In this document: positions 1-5,467 of the stretch, one piece after another
How the letters are laid out: each line of letters opens with the position of its first letter
Numbering within the stretch: position 1 is the stretch's first letter
Origin: Rhodospirillales bacterium
GTDB taxonomy: Bacteria; Pseudomonadota; Alphaproteobacteria; Rhodospirillales; Casp-alpha2
Direction: 5' to 3'
Length of the DNA stretch: 10,306 bases
NCBI GenBank assembly: GCA_016187325.1
Contig: JACPJY010000232.1
Coordinates: forward strand, 1-10,306
The notes under the pieces: model-generated
The model's input: the letters and a program-made list of their open reading frames with translations, nothing else
The model's database searches: none
What the model was told of the DNA's origin: nothing
Position numbers and translations under genes: made by a program

Positions 1-1197
1 GACCGCGCCATGGAGGAATCGGCGCAGAACCTGGGCGCCAGCGGCGTGCGACTGTTCCGCCGCATCGTCTTCCCGCTGGCCATGCCGGGCTACGTGGCGG
101 GCGCGTCGCTGGTGTTCCTGAAGACGTTCGACGACCTCGGCACGCCGCTTTTGCTCAACATCAACAACATGCTGGCGCCGCAGGCCTATCTGCGGGTCAC
201 CGCGGTCGGCATCAATGACCCGATGGGCTACGTGATCTCGGTGATCCTGGTGGCGTTCTCGCTGTTCTCGCTGTGGGTGTCGTTCCTGGCGCTCGGGGGC
301 AAGGACTACGCCACCGTGCAGAAAGGCGGCGGCGGGCTGATGCGGCGCGACCTCAGGCGGTGGGAAAAGGTCGGCTGCTACGCGGTCGTCATCCTGATCC
401 TGCTGATGGTGCTGTCGCCGCACATCGGGCTGGCACTCCTGAGCTTCGGCACCGTGTGGTCGTTCAGCGTGCTGCCGGACGCCTTCACCTTCGCCCATTA
501 TGAGAACGTGTTCCGCACCGCCACCCAGTACATCACCAACACCCTGCTCTACGCCGGGTTCGCCGCCCTCATTGACGTAGTGCTCGGCACCGCCATCGCC
601 TACGTGGTGTGGCGTACCGGTCTTCCTGGCCGGCAGTGGCTGGACTACGTCGCCATGGGCGCGGTCGCCATCCCAGGCGTCGTGCTCGGTATCGGGTATC
701 TCAGGACCTTTCTCGATTTCGAGGTGCCTTTCGTGGACAAACCGCTGGCGCAGTGGTGGGTTATCATCGTTGTCGCACTCTCCATCCGGCGGCTGCCGTA
801 CGCGCTGCGCGCCTGCGTCGCCGGGCTGCAGCAGGTCAGCATCATGCTCGAGGAGGCGGCCGAGAACCTCGGCGCCACCAAGTCGCGAACCGTATGGCGG
901 GTGGTGGTGCCGCTGATGTCGGGCGGCATCCTCGCCGGCTTCGTCACCAGCTTCGCCACCGCGGCGGTGGAGCTGTCGGCGACCATCATGCTGGTGTCGC
1001 AGCAGTCGGACGCGCCGTTGGCGTTCGGCATCTACGAGTTCATGCAGTCGGCGGCGGGACGCGGGCCTGGCGCCGCGCTCGGCATCATCGCCGTGGTCAT
1101 CGTCGGCGTCGCCACCTACGTCTCGCACCGCGTCATCGAGAAGGGCGAGGCGAAGCGCCAGGCCGGAGCCGCCATCGCCGCGGCGGCGGGAGCGTGA
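1..1197 (+). CDS. ABC importer, fused two-domain permease (5' truncated)
   Basis: Inner-membrane permease of a binding-protein-dependent ABC importer in which both transmembrane domains are fused in one chain, as in the ferric-iron (FbpB/SfuB) and putative 2-aminoethylphosphonate families. The frame is open from base 1, so the ATG at 10 is internal and the first half of domain 1 is missing. Two EAA-type coupling loops are visible: EESAQNLGAS...FPLAMPG at the very start (domain 1) and EEAAENLGAT...VPLMSGG, about residues 279-305 counted from the ATG at 10 (domain 2). A glycine/arginine-rich cytoplasmic linker at roughly residues 97-122 joins the domains, and about eight hydrophobic segments can be picked out. 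The loops should dock on the ATPase encoded 4 bp downstream. The substrate cannot be told from the permease. Family membership is clear; iron, phosphonate or another anion remains open because the binding protein is outside the window. Confidence 0.93.
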   Translation, partial: DRAMEESAQNLGASGVRLFRRIVFPLAMPGYVAGASLVFLKTFDDLGTPLLLNINNMLAPQAYLRVTAVGINDPMGYVISVILVAFSLFSLWVSFLALGGKDYATVQKGGGGLMRRDLRRWEKVGCYAVVILILLMVLSPHIGLALLSFGTVWSFSVLPDAFTFAHYENVFRTATQYITNTLLYAGFAALIDVVLGTAIAYVVWRTGLPGRQWLDYVAMGAVAIPGVVLGIGYLRTFLDFEVPFVDKPLAQWWVIIVVALSIRRLPYALRACVAGLQQVSIMLEEAAENLGATKSRTVWRVVVPLMSGGILAGFVTSFATAAVELSATIMLVSQQSDAPLAFGIYEFMQSAAGRGPGAALGIIAVVIVGVATYVSHRVIEKGEAKRQAGAAIAAAAGA

Positions 1198-1201
1198 GGC
1201 G

Positions 1202-2302
1202 ATGAGCGGCGACATCCGCCCCGACGCCGTCGGCGTGACGCTCGAGGACGTAAGCTTGGCGTTCGGCTCGACCGAGGTGCTGAAAGGCGTCAGCCTCAAG
1301 ATCAAGCCGGGCGAGTTCTTCACCTTCCTCGGCCCCTCGGGCTCGGGCAAGTCGACGCTGTTGCGCGCCATCGCCGGCTTCGGTCCGCCGCCCGCCGGCC
1401 GCATCGCCATCGGCGGCGACGACGTGACCCGGCTGCCGCCGTGGAAGCGCAACGTCGGCATGGTGTTCCAGTCCTATGCCCTGTGGCCGCACATGACGGT
1501 GCGCAGGAACATCGCCTTCGGCCTCGAGGAGCGGCGCCTGCCGGCGGACCACATAAAGCGGCGGGTGGCGGCGGCGCTCGATCTGGTCGGGCTCAAGGAG
1601 CTCGCCGGCCGGCGGCCGTCGCAGCTCTCCGGCGGCCAGCAGCAGCGCGTGGCGCTGGCGCGAACCATCGTCGTCGAACCCCGGGTGCTGCTGCTCGACG
1701 AGCCGCTCAGCAACCTGGACGCCAACCTGCGCATCCAGATGCGGCGCGACATCCTGGCCCTGCAACGAAAGCTCAAGCTCACCACCATCTTCGTCACCCA
1801 CGACCAGGAGGAAGCGAACACCACCTCGGACCGCATCGCCGTGCTCGACCAGGGCGTCATTCAACAGGTCGGCTCGCCGATGACGCTCTACGACAACCCC
1901 GCCAACCGCTTCGTCGCCGCCTTCCTCGGCACCGCCAACCTGCTCGACGGACGGGTCGATCGCGTAGGTGGCCGGGCGGTGTTTCGGACCGACGATGGCA
2001 CCGTCATCCCACTCGCCGCGGCCGCTCACGCCGAAGGCCCGGCGACGGCGATGTTCCGGCCGCAACACCTGAGCATCCGCAATGTTGGTGAAGACTTGGG
2101 CGCGCCCGGCGAAGGCGCGGCGCTCGCCGGCAGGGTCGAGAGCCGCGAGTTCCTGGGCCACTTAATCCGCTACGCCGTCGCCGTCGGCGGCCACGTCATC
2201 CTGGTCGACGACACCCATCAGGCGGGGCGGCCGAGTTTCGCCGTCGGCGACAGGGTGTCGCTGGTCGTCGACGCGGCGCAGGTGCGTCTCCTGGCGACGT
2301 GA
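1202..2302 (+). CDS. ABC importer ATP-binding protein (iron / aminoethylphosphonate type)
   Basis: The 366-residue ATPase that powers the importer, peripheral on the cytoplasmic face. Walker A is GPSGSGKST (44-52), the Q-loop glutamine is Q90 in VFQSYALWPHMTV, the ABC signature is LSGGQ (142-146), Walker B is LLLDEP (163-168) with catalytic E167, the D-loop is SNLD and the H-loop is H200 in VTHDQEEA. All catalytic residues are intact. The region after about 235 (FLGTANLL..., MFRPQHLSI..., up to VDAAQVRLL) has the layout of the TOBE/regulatory C-terminal domain of the PotA/FbpC/PhnT branch, so it is an importer and not an exporter ATPase. The start has GGGAG 9 nt upstream, inside the end of the permease gene, and the two genes are 4 bp apart, so they are co-transcribed and probably translationally coupled. 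PhnT-like and FbpC-like identities are both possible. Confidence 0.95.
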   Translation: MSGDIRPDAVGVTLEDVSLAFGSTEVLKGVSLKIKPGEFFTFLGPSGSGKSTLLRAIAGFGPPPAGRIAIGGDDVTRLPPWKRNVGMVFQSYALWPHMTVRRNIAFGLEERRLPADHIKRRVAAALDLVGLKELAGRRPSQLSGGQQQRVALARTIVVEPRVLLLDEPLSNLDANLRIQMRRDILALQRKLKLTTIFVTHDQEEANTTSDRIAVLDQGVIQQVGSPMTLYDNPANRFVAAFLGTANLLDGRVDRVGGRAVFRTDDGTVIPLAAAAHAEGPATAMFRPQHLSIRNVGEDLGAPGEGAALAGRVESREFLGHLIRYAVAVGGHVILVDDTHQAGRPSFAVGDRVSLVVDAAQVRLLAT

Positions 2303-2330
2303 GTCGCGACGTCAGTCACGGCAGCCTTGC

Positions 2331-2346
2331 CGCGGCTTGAGCCGCG
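2331..2346. other. Short GC-rich inverted repeat between ATPase and Nudix genes
   Basis: CGCGGCT-TG-AGCCGCG, perfect 7-bp arms around a 2-nt centre (effectively a 6-bp stem with a TTGA loop). It lies 28 nt after the ATPase stop and ends 15 nt before the Nudix start. There is no T-run on either side, so it is not a classical intrinsic terminator. It could be a pause or mRNA-stabilising hairpin, an operator, or chance in GC-rich DNA. Confidence 0.3.
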
Positions 2347-2361
2347 CGCCACACTTCGGAC

Positions 2362-2892
2362 ATGACAGATAACAGCAAAGCCGGGCCGTCGGTCAGGGCG
2401 GTACCGCCGGGCGATGACCGCGAGCGGCTGGTCTGCCCCGACTGCGGCTACGTCGCTTACGACAACCCGCGGGTGATCGTCGGCGCCGTCTGCGTGTGGC
2501 GGCAGAAATTCCTGATCTGCCGCCGCGCCATTCCGCCGCGCAAGGGCTTCTGGACGATCCCCGCCGGCTATCTGGAGATCGGCGAGACCACCGCCGAAGG
2601 GGCGAAGCGCGAGGCGTGGGAGGAGGCGCGCGCCAAAATCGAAATCGTCGGCCTGATCGGCATCTACGAGATCCCGCGCATCAGCCAGGTCTACGTCCTG
2701 CACCGGGCCGAGCTGATCTCGCCCGACATTGCCGCCGGCCCGGAGAGCGACGAAGTCACGCTCGCCGCCTGGGACGACATCCCATGGCAGGCCCTCGCCT
2801 TCCCGTCCGTCGCCTGGGCGCTCGAGCGCTTCCACAAGAACCTCGGCCCCGGCATCGCCGAGGCCCCCGAAACGGCGCCGCGGCTGCGCTGA
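2362..2892 (+). CDS. Nudix hydrolase with partial zinc-ribbon N-terminus
   Basis: A 176-residue cytoplasmic pyrophosphohydrolase, likely acting on a nucleoside diphosphate derivative such as ADP-ribose or a dinucleotide (substrate not determinable). The Nudix box spans residues 69-91: G69, E75 and R83-E84-A-W-E87-E88 are the metal-binding core, ending EEARAKI. The box glycine that usually follows EE is replaced by Arg90; from memory, relatives with an EEANARIE-like ending also lack it, so I do not read this as inactivation. The N-terminus has one CPDC pair (C25, C28) followed by YDNPRVIVG, matching the zinc-ribbon-bearing Nudix subgroup but with only one CxxC. ATG 2362 is the first possible start, since an in-frame stop lies at 2338. 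The ribosome site is weak. It starts 59 bp after the ATPase gene on the same strand, so it may share its transcript, but a functional link to transport is not implied. Confidence 0.92.
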   Translation: MTDNSKAGPSVRAVPPGDDRERLVCPDCGYVAYDNPRVIVGAVCVWRQKFLICRRAIPPRKGFWTIPAGYLEIGETTAEGAKREAWEEARAKIEIVGLIGIYEIPRISQVYVLHRAELISPDIAAGPESDEVTLAAWDDIPWQALAFPSVAWALERFHKNLGPGIAEAPETAPRLR

Positions 2893-2952
2893 CAGCCGGA
2901 GATTGCAGGCTTCGAGACTATCGTTGCAAACCCGTTTTCGGAGCCCAGGATT

Positions 2953-2968
2953 TTGAGATTCCCTTAAC
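2953..2968 (+). promoter_or_regulatory. CtrA-like site TTGA-N7-TTAAC
   Basis: TTGA (2953-2956), seven bases, then TTAAC (2964-2968). The known alphaproteobacterial CtrA consensus is TTAA-N7-TTAA(C), so one base differs. The local sequence is AT-richer than its surroundings. It lies 22 bp before the start of the small gene at 2991, which also lacks a Shine-Dalgarno sequence. A promoter overlapping such a box would put transcription initiation close to that start codon. Suggestive only: a site this short occurs by chance. Confidence 0.25.
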
Positions 2969-2990
2969 CTTTTGTGCCTAGCCTGACCCC

Positions 2991-3221
2991 ATGACAGACG
3001 GGGTTGGCTTCACCAATTCCAACGCATTGCTGCCGGCCGGGCGGCCGGGCGCCTACCAGGCGGAAGCAGTGCAGGAGGTTCGGGCGCGGGCGGCCGCCGT
3101 GCGCCAGGACACCACACCCGAGGAGCGCGAGGGGCTGACCCGGCTCAACCGCATCCTGGGGCAGAACCGGCCGCTCAGGCGCGACGTGCCGCGCGGATTC
3201 TATCTCAATATCCGGGTATGA
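2991..3221 (+). CDS. Small protein of unknown function (76 aa)
   Basis: A soluble-looking 76-residue protein that I do not recognise. It has no signal peptide, membrane segment or cysteine. The N-terminal third is GFTNSNALLPAGRPGAY; the middle is charged and probably helical (AEAVQEVRARAAAVRQD, then PEEREGLTRLNRILGQ); it ends PLRRDVPRGFYLNIRV, a short hydrophobic/aromatic tail that looks like a conserved motif more than random sequence. The coding case rests on the start right after an AT-rich, promoter-like stretch, amphipathic composition with normal codon use, and a stop in a sensible place before a hairpin. No Shine-Dalgarno precedes the ATG, so translation could be leaderless. It is separated from the Nudix gene by 98 bp with its own putative promoter, so it is probably an independent unit. 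It converges with the lipoprotein pair. Confidence 0.6.
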   Translation: MTDGVGFTNSNALLPAGRPGAYQAEAVQEVRARAAAVRQDTTPEEREGLTRLNRILGQNRPLRRDVPRGFYLNIRV

Positions 3222-3262
3222 CGACGATTCTTTAAGGCGTTTTCTCCCTCCCCCAAACTGTA

Positions 3263-3286
3263 ACGCCGGCCCCCAGGGGCCGACGT
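3263..3286. terminator. Hairpin between convergent genes, possible bidirectional terminator
   Basis: CGGCCCC (3267-3273) pairs with GGGGCCG (3276-3282). After one mismatch, ACG (3263-3265) also pairs with CGT (3284-3286). It sits between the 3' ends of the small gene (stop at 3221) and the lipoprotein gene (stop at 3326). T-runs are short: CACTTTC follows on the + side and CAGTTTGG on the - side. Position and stem strength suggest transcription termination for one or both units, though without a proper U-tract it is a weak intrinsic terminator. Confidence 0.45.
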
Positions 3287-3325
3287 CACTTTCTCGACGC
3301 GGTCGCGTTGCCGATCCGGCTGCGG

Positions 3326-4114
3326 CTAATTGCCGCCGCGCCCGTAGTACGGGTTGTAATATTCGGCTAAGTGGAACGGATAGTCGGCAACACCGGCGGA
3401 GTCGCCGGCGCCGTTGCGGGCGATGCCAGTCGCCTTCAAGCTTCCCTGCGGGCCGGAAAAGTTGGCGGCGACGTCGCGATGGAAGTTGTAGACGGTATCG
3501 GCGTAATCGTCCGAACGATCGGTGACGCCCTTAAGTCCGAGGCCGCCGATCAACGACATCATCCGGTCCCTGGAAAGCTCCTGCCCAGCCGGCGCGCAGT
3601 AGTATCCGAACATGATTCGGGTATGGCGCTGCCTCCAGTCCTTCGGGTCGCGGTCCCATTCGCCCGAAACGCCGAAGCAGTGCTGGTTCCTGGCGGTCAG
3701 CCGGTAGGGCCGGTAGAACACATCGCCGAGCTTGGTGTCGATGCGCGTCGCCTGCTCCCACTGGATCGGCTGATCCTTGCTGTAGTTCCACGCCCCCACC
3801 CGGTCGGCGATGGTGTAGGGGAAATTAAAGGCGACGTTGAGGTTATAGGGCCGCTCCATATAGACGAACTCTGCCTGCGCGCCGCCACCCCTGTAGAGAG
3901 CGTATTCGACGCGCTGTTCGTTGTCCGAATACTGGATGCGTCGCGCCGGACGGTCGCCGACGTGGTCGGCCTTGAACAGGATCAAACCCTTGTCGGGGGG
4001 CAGCTCGGCCGTGCGCTCGACCGGCGGCCGGCTGGAAACATCGGCGCACGCAACGAGCGTGACCGCAACCGCGACGACGACGAGCGGCAAGACTTCTCGG
4101 CCGATGAACCTCAT
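3326..4114 (-). CDS. Predicted lipoprotein of unknown family, paralogue A
   Basis: A 262-residue exported protein that I do not recognise. The N-terminus MRFIGREVLPL... has a basic start, a hydrophobic stretch and a lipobox LVAC with the acylated cysteine at C23, followed by A-D, so it should be lipid-anchored on the periplasmic side. ATG 4114 is chosen because GGGGAG lies 8 nt upstream and the signal peptide then has normal length; a TTG at 4141 would add nine polar residues. The mature part is rich in Tyr/Arg/Asp, with YSDNEQRVEYALYRG, FVYMERPY, WNYSK, DVFYRPYRLTARNQ and GYYCAPAGQ. Two further cysteines, C146 and C173, could form a disulfide. It is the downstream member of a tandem pair, 70 bp after paralogue B and presumably in the same transcript. 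The C-terminal end (YYNPYYGRGGN) diverges from the sister. Function unknown. Confidence 0.85.
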   Translation of the reverse strand: MRFIGREVLPLVVVAVAVTLVACADVSSRPPVERTAELPPDKGLILFKADHVGDRPARRIQYSDNEQRVEYALYRGGGAQAEFVYMERPYNLNVAFNFPYTIADRVGAWNYSKDQPIQWEQATRIDTKLGDVFYRPYRLTARNQHCFGVSGEWDRDPKDWRQRHTRIMFGYYCAPAGQELSRDRMMSLIGGLGLKGVTDRSDDYADTVYNFHRDVAANFSGPQGSLKATGIARNGAGDSAGVADYPFHLAEYYNPYYGRGGN

Positions 4115-4184
4115 GGACGCTTCTCCCCTCACCCGACCCAACAGATGCCGGCCAGCGCTGCTTTCCAGACGCGGCCGCCGTCGG

Positions 4185-4970
4185 CTACTTCATGTCGTTG
4201 TTGCCGTCGCTGATATTGTAGTGTTCGGCGAAGCGGAACGGATACTCGGCGATGCCGGCGGCGGCATCGGCACCGAATTGCGCGAGCGCGATCGCCTTCT
4301 GGGTTCCCTCCTTGCCGGCGAAGTTGGCGACGACGTCTTTGTGGAAGCCGTAGATCGTGTCGGCGTAGTCGGGGGACCGCTCGGTGATGCCCTTGAGCCC
4401 GATGGCGTCGATCAACGCCAGCGTCTTCTCCTGCGACAGCGCCTGGCCCGCCGGCGCGCAGTAATACCCGAACATGACGCGCGTGTTCCGCTGCCTCGGG
4501 TCGTCCACCGCCCGGTCCCATTCGCCGTTGACGCCGAAGCAGTTCTGGTTTTTGGCGGTCAGCCGGTAAGACCGATAGAACAGGTCACCGACCTTGGTCC
4601 TGATTCCGACCGCCTTGTCCCACTCGGTCGGCTGGCCCTTGCTGTAGTTCCATCTCCGTACAGTGTCGGCGACGGTGTAGGCGTAGTTGAAGGCGACCTT
4701 CTCCATGTAAGGCCGTTCCATGTAGATGAACTCGGCCTGCGCGCCGTTGCCTTTGTAGAGCGCGTATTCGACCCGCTGGTCGTTGTCCGAATAGAGGACC
4801 CGCTGCGCCGGATGATTGCCGACGGTATCGGTCCTGAACAGGATCGAGCCCTGTTCGGGCTTGAGTATCGCGGCGCGTTCTCCCGGCAACCGGAAGGGCA
4901 AATCCGCGCACGCGGCGAGCGAACCCGCGACGAGGACGGCAGCGGCGATTGCTTTGGCGAGGATGGTCAT
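4185..4970 (-). CDS. Predicted lipoprotein of unknown family, paralogue B
   Basis: A 261-residue sister of the gene at 3326-4114. The signal peptide begins MTILAKAIAAAVLVAG and ends in lipobox LAAC (C21), then A-D. Starting at ATG 4970 gives a textbook lipoprotein signal; the open frame runs to 5108, but the extra N-terminus is polar and unlike an export signal. Over about 178 residues from SILF/LILF to NFxG the two proteins align without a gap at roughly two-thirds identity. They share SDNxQRVEYALY, GAQAEF, YMERPY, WNYSK, FYRxYRLTA, NQxCFGVxGEWDR, MFGYYCAPAGQ and DYADT. C144 and C171 have the same 27-residue spacing as in A, fitting a conserved disulfide in the periplasm. The ribosome site is weak. 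It is probably transcribed first, from the structured region 4971-5239. Its role could be envelope-related, but nothing in the sequence names a reaction or partner. Confidence 0.85.
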   Translation of the reverse strand: MTILAKAIAAAVLVAGSLAACADLPFRLPGERAAILKPEQGSILFRTDTVGNHPAQRVLYSDNDQRVEYALYKGNGAQAEFIYMERPYMEKVAFNYAYTVADTVRRWNYSKGQPTEWDKAVGIRTKVGDLFYRSYRLTAKNQNCFGVNGEWDRAVDDPRQRNTRVMFGYYCAPAGQALSQEKTLALIDAIGLKGITERSPDYADTIYGFHKDVVANFAGKEGTQKAIALAQFGADAAAGIAEYPFRFAEHYNISDGNNDMK

Positions 4971-5042
4971 GGGGGCACCGTGGTTGAAATTGAAACCGTT
5001 GCGCCCGGCCTGCCCGCACTCCGGCAAACGGTCCGGCGGGCG

Positions 5043-5073
5043 GCGGGCTCCTATCAATGATGATGTAGCCCGC
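5043..5073. promoter_or_regulatory. Inverted repeat upstream of the lipoprotein pair
   Basis: GCGGGCT (5043-5049) and AGCCCGC (5067-5073) are perfect 7-bp arms around a 17-nt AT-richer centre that contains CCTATCAA. The element ends 73 bp upstream of the paralogue B start, where a promoter or operator would be expected, and the 8-base core CCTATCAA recurs in the loop of the second hairpin at 5125. No T-run follows on either strand, so a regulatory site or leader structure is more likely than a terminator. Confidence 0.35.
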
Positions 5074-5124
5074 AAGTTGCATGAATCAATGGCTTTTTGA
5101 CGGCACAATTATCAATCCTGCGTG

Positions 5125-5168
5125 AGCCCGGCGGCGGCCTATCAACCGCTTGCCGGGCTTTGACTTTC
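5125..5168 (+). terminator. Terminator-like hairpin without an upstream + strand gene
   Basis: AGCCCGGC (5125-5132) pairs perfectly with GCCGGGCT (5152-5159), and inside it GCGG (5134-5137) pairs with CCGC (5146-5149), leaving the loop CCTATCAA. The 3' side reads GCTTTGACTTTC, an interrupted U-tract in the + direction; the - direction has none. The nearest upstream + strand gene ends at 3221, more than 1.9 kb away across two opposite-strand genes. It may end an unannotated short transcript from 4971-5124 or act as a leader attenuator for the genes starting at 5240. The remainder of 4971-5239 shows four TATCAA copies (5052, 5110, 5140, 5208) but no convincing -35/-10 pair. Confidence 0.45.
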
Positions 5169-5239
5169 GCCGTCCCCGCCGTCACAGTCCGTAACAATAC
5201 CTAACCGTATCAAGAGCGCCGCGACGGGCGAACCGCACC

Positions 5240-5467
5240 ATGCACGACGACGACTTCGAGGCCGCCGAGGCGTGGATGCGGCAGTTCCAGGACATGGCCT
5301 TCGACGTCGAGGCGCTGGTCGACCCGGCGCGCGCCGCCGGCCGCGTTGGCCAGGCGATGCGCCGTCTTAAGCCGCCGCTGCCGTTCGACGACGCGCCTGG
5401 CCGCTTCACCGACGCCCTCGAATCGTTTGCGCCGGCAGCCGTCACCAAGGACCGCGATGATGGTTGA
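5240..5467 (+). CDS. Small AtzG/GatC-like protein preceding the amidase
   Basis: A 75-residue acidic soluble protein with no signal or membrane segment. The first half is helical-looking (DFEAAEAWMRQFQDMAFDVE), then LVDPARAAGRVGQAMRRLK, then PPLPFDDAPGRFTDALESFAP. A small helical protein ending in a Pro/Asp/Phe-rich segment, encoded just before an amidase-signature hydrolase, is the arrangement of AtzG with AtzE and of GatC with GatA, where the small subunit wraps the hydrolase and stabilises it. The sequence resemblance is faint, so the role is inferred mainly from size and context. Its last codons overlap the start of the amidase gene, implying coupled translation and a stoichiometric partner. 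The start at 5240 is the only Met upstream of the conserved-looking part; its ribosome site is poor. Confidence 0.7.
   Translation: MHDDDFEAAEAWMRQFQDMAFDVEALVDPARAAGRVGQAMRRLKPPLPFDDAPGRFTDALESFAPAAVTKDRDDG

Noticed and set aside
1133..2161. A 342-codon open frame on the - strand opposite the ABC ATPase
   Set aside because: The ATPase motifs on the + strand are complete; the opposite frame has shadow composition and no recognisable domain.
3371..5060. Long + strand open frames (280 and 379 codons) opposite the lipoprotein pair
   Set aside because: They mirror each other only because the genes beneath are paralogues. Lipoboxes, conserved protein motifs and the ribosome site lie on the - strand.
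4971..5108. N-terminal extension of lipoprotein B to 5108
   Set aside because: It would bury the lipoprotein signal behind 46 polar residues; paralogue A supports the shorter start.
5346..5459. Upstream extension of the amidase to a Met at 5346
   Set aside because: The added 38 residues are arginine-rich and come from reading the small upstream gene in another frame. ATG 5460 has AAGGA at 8 nt spacing.
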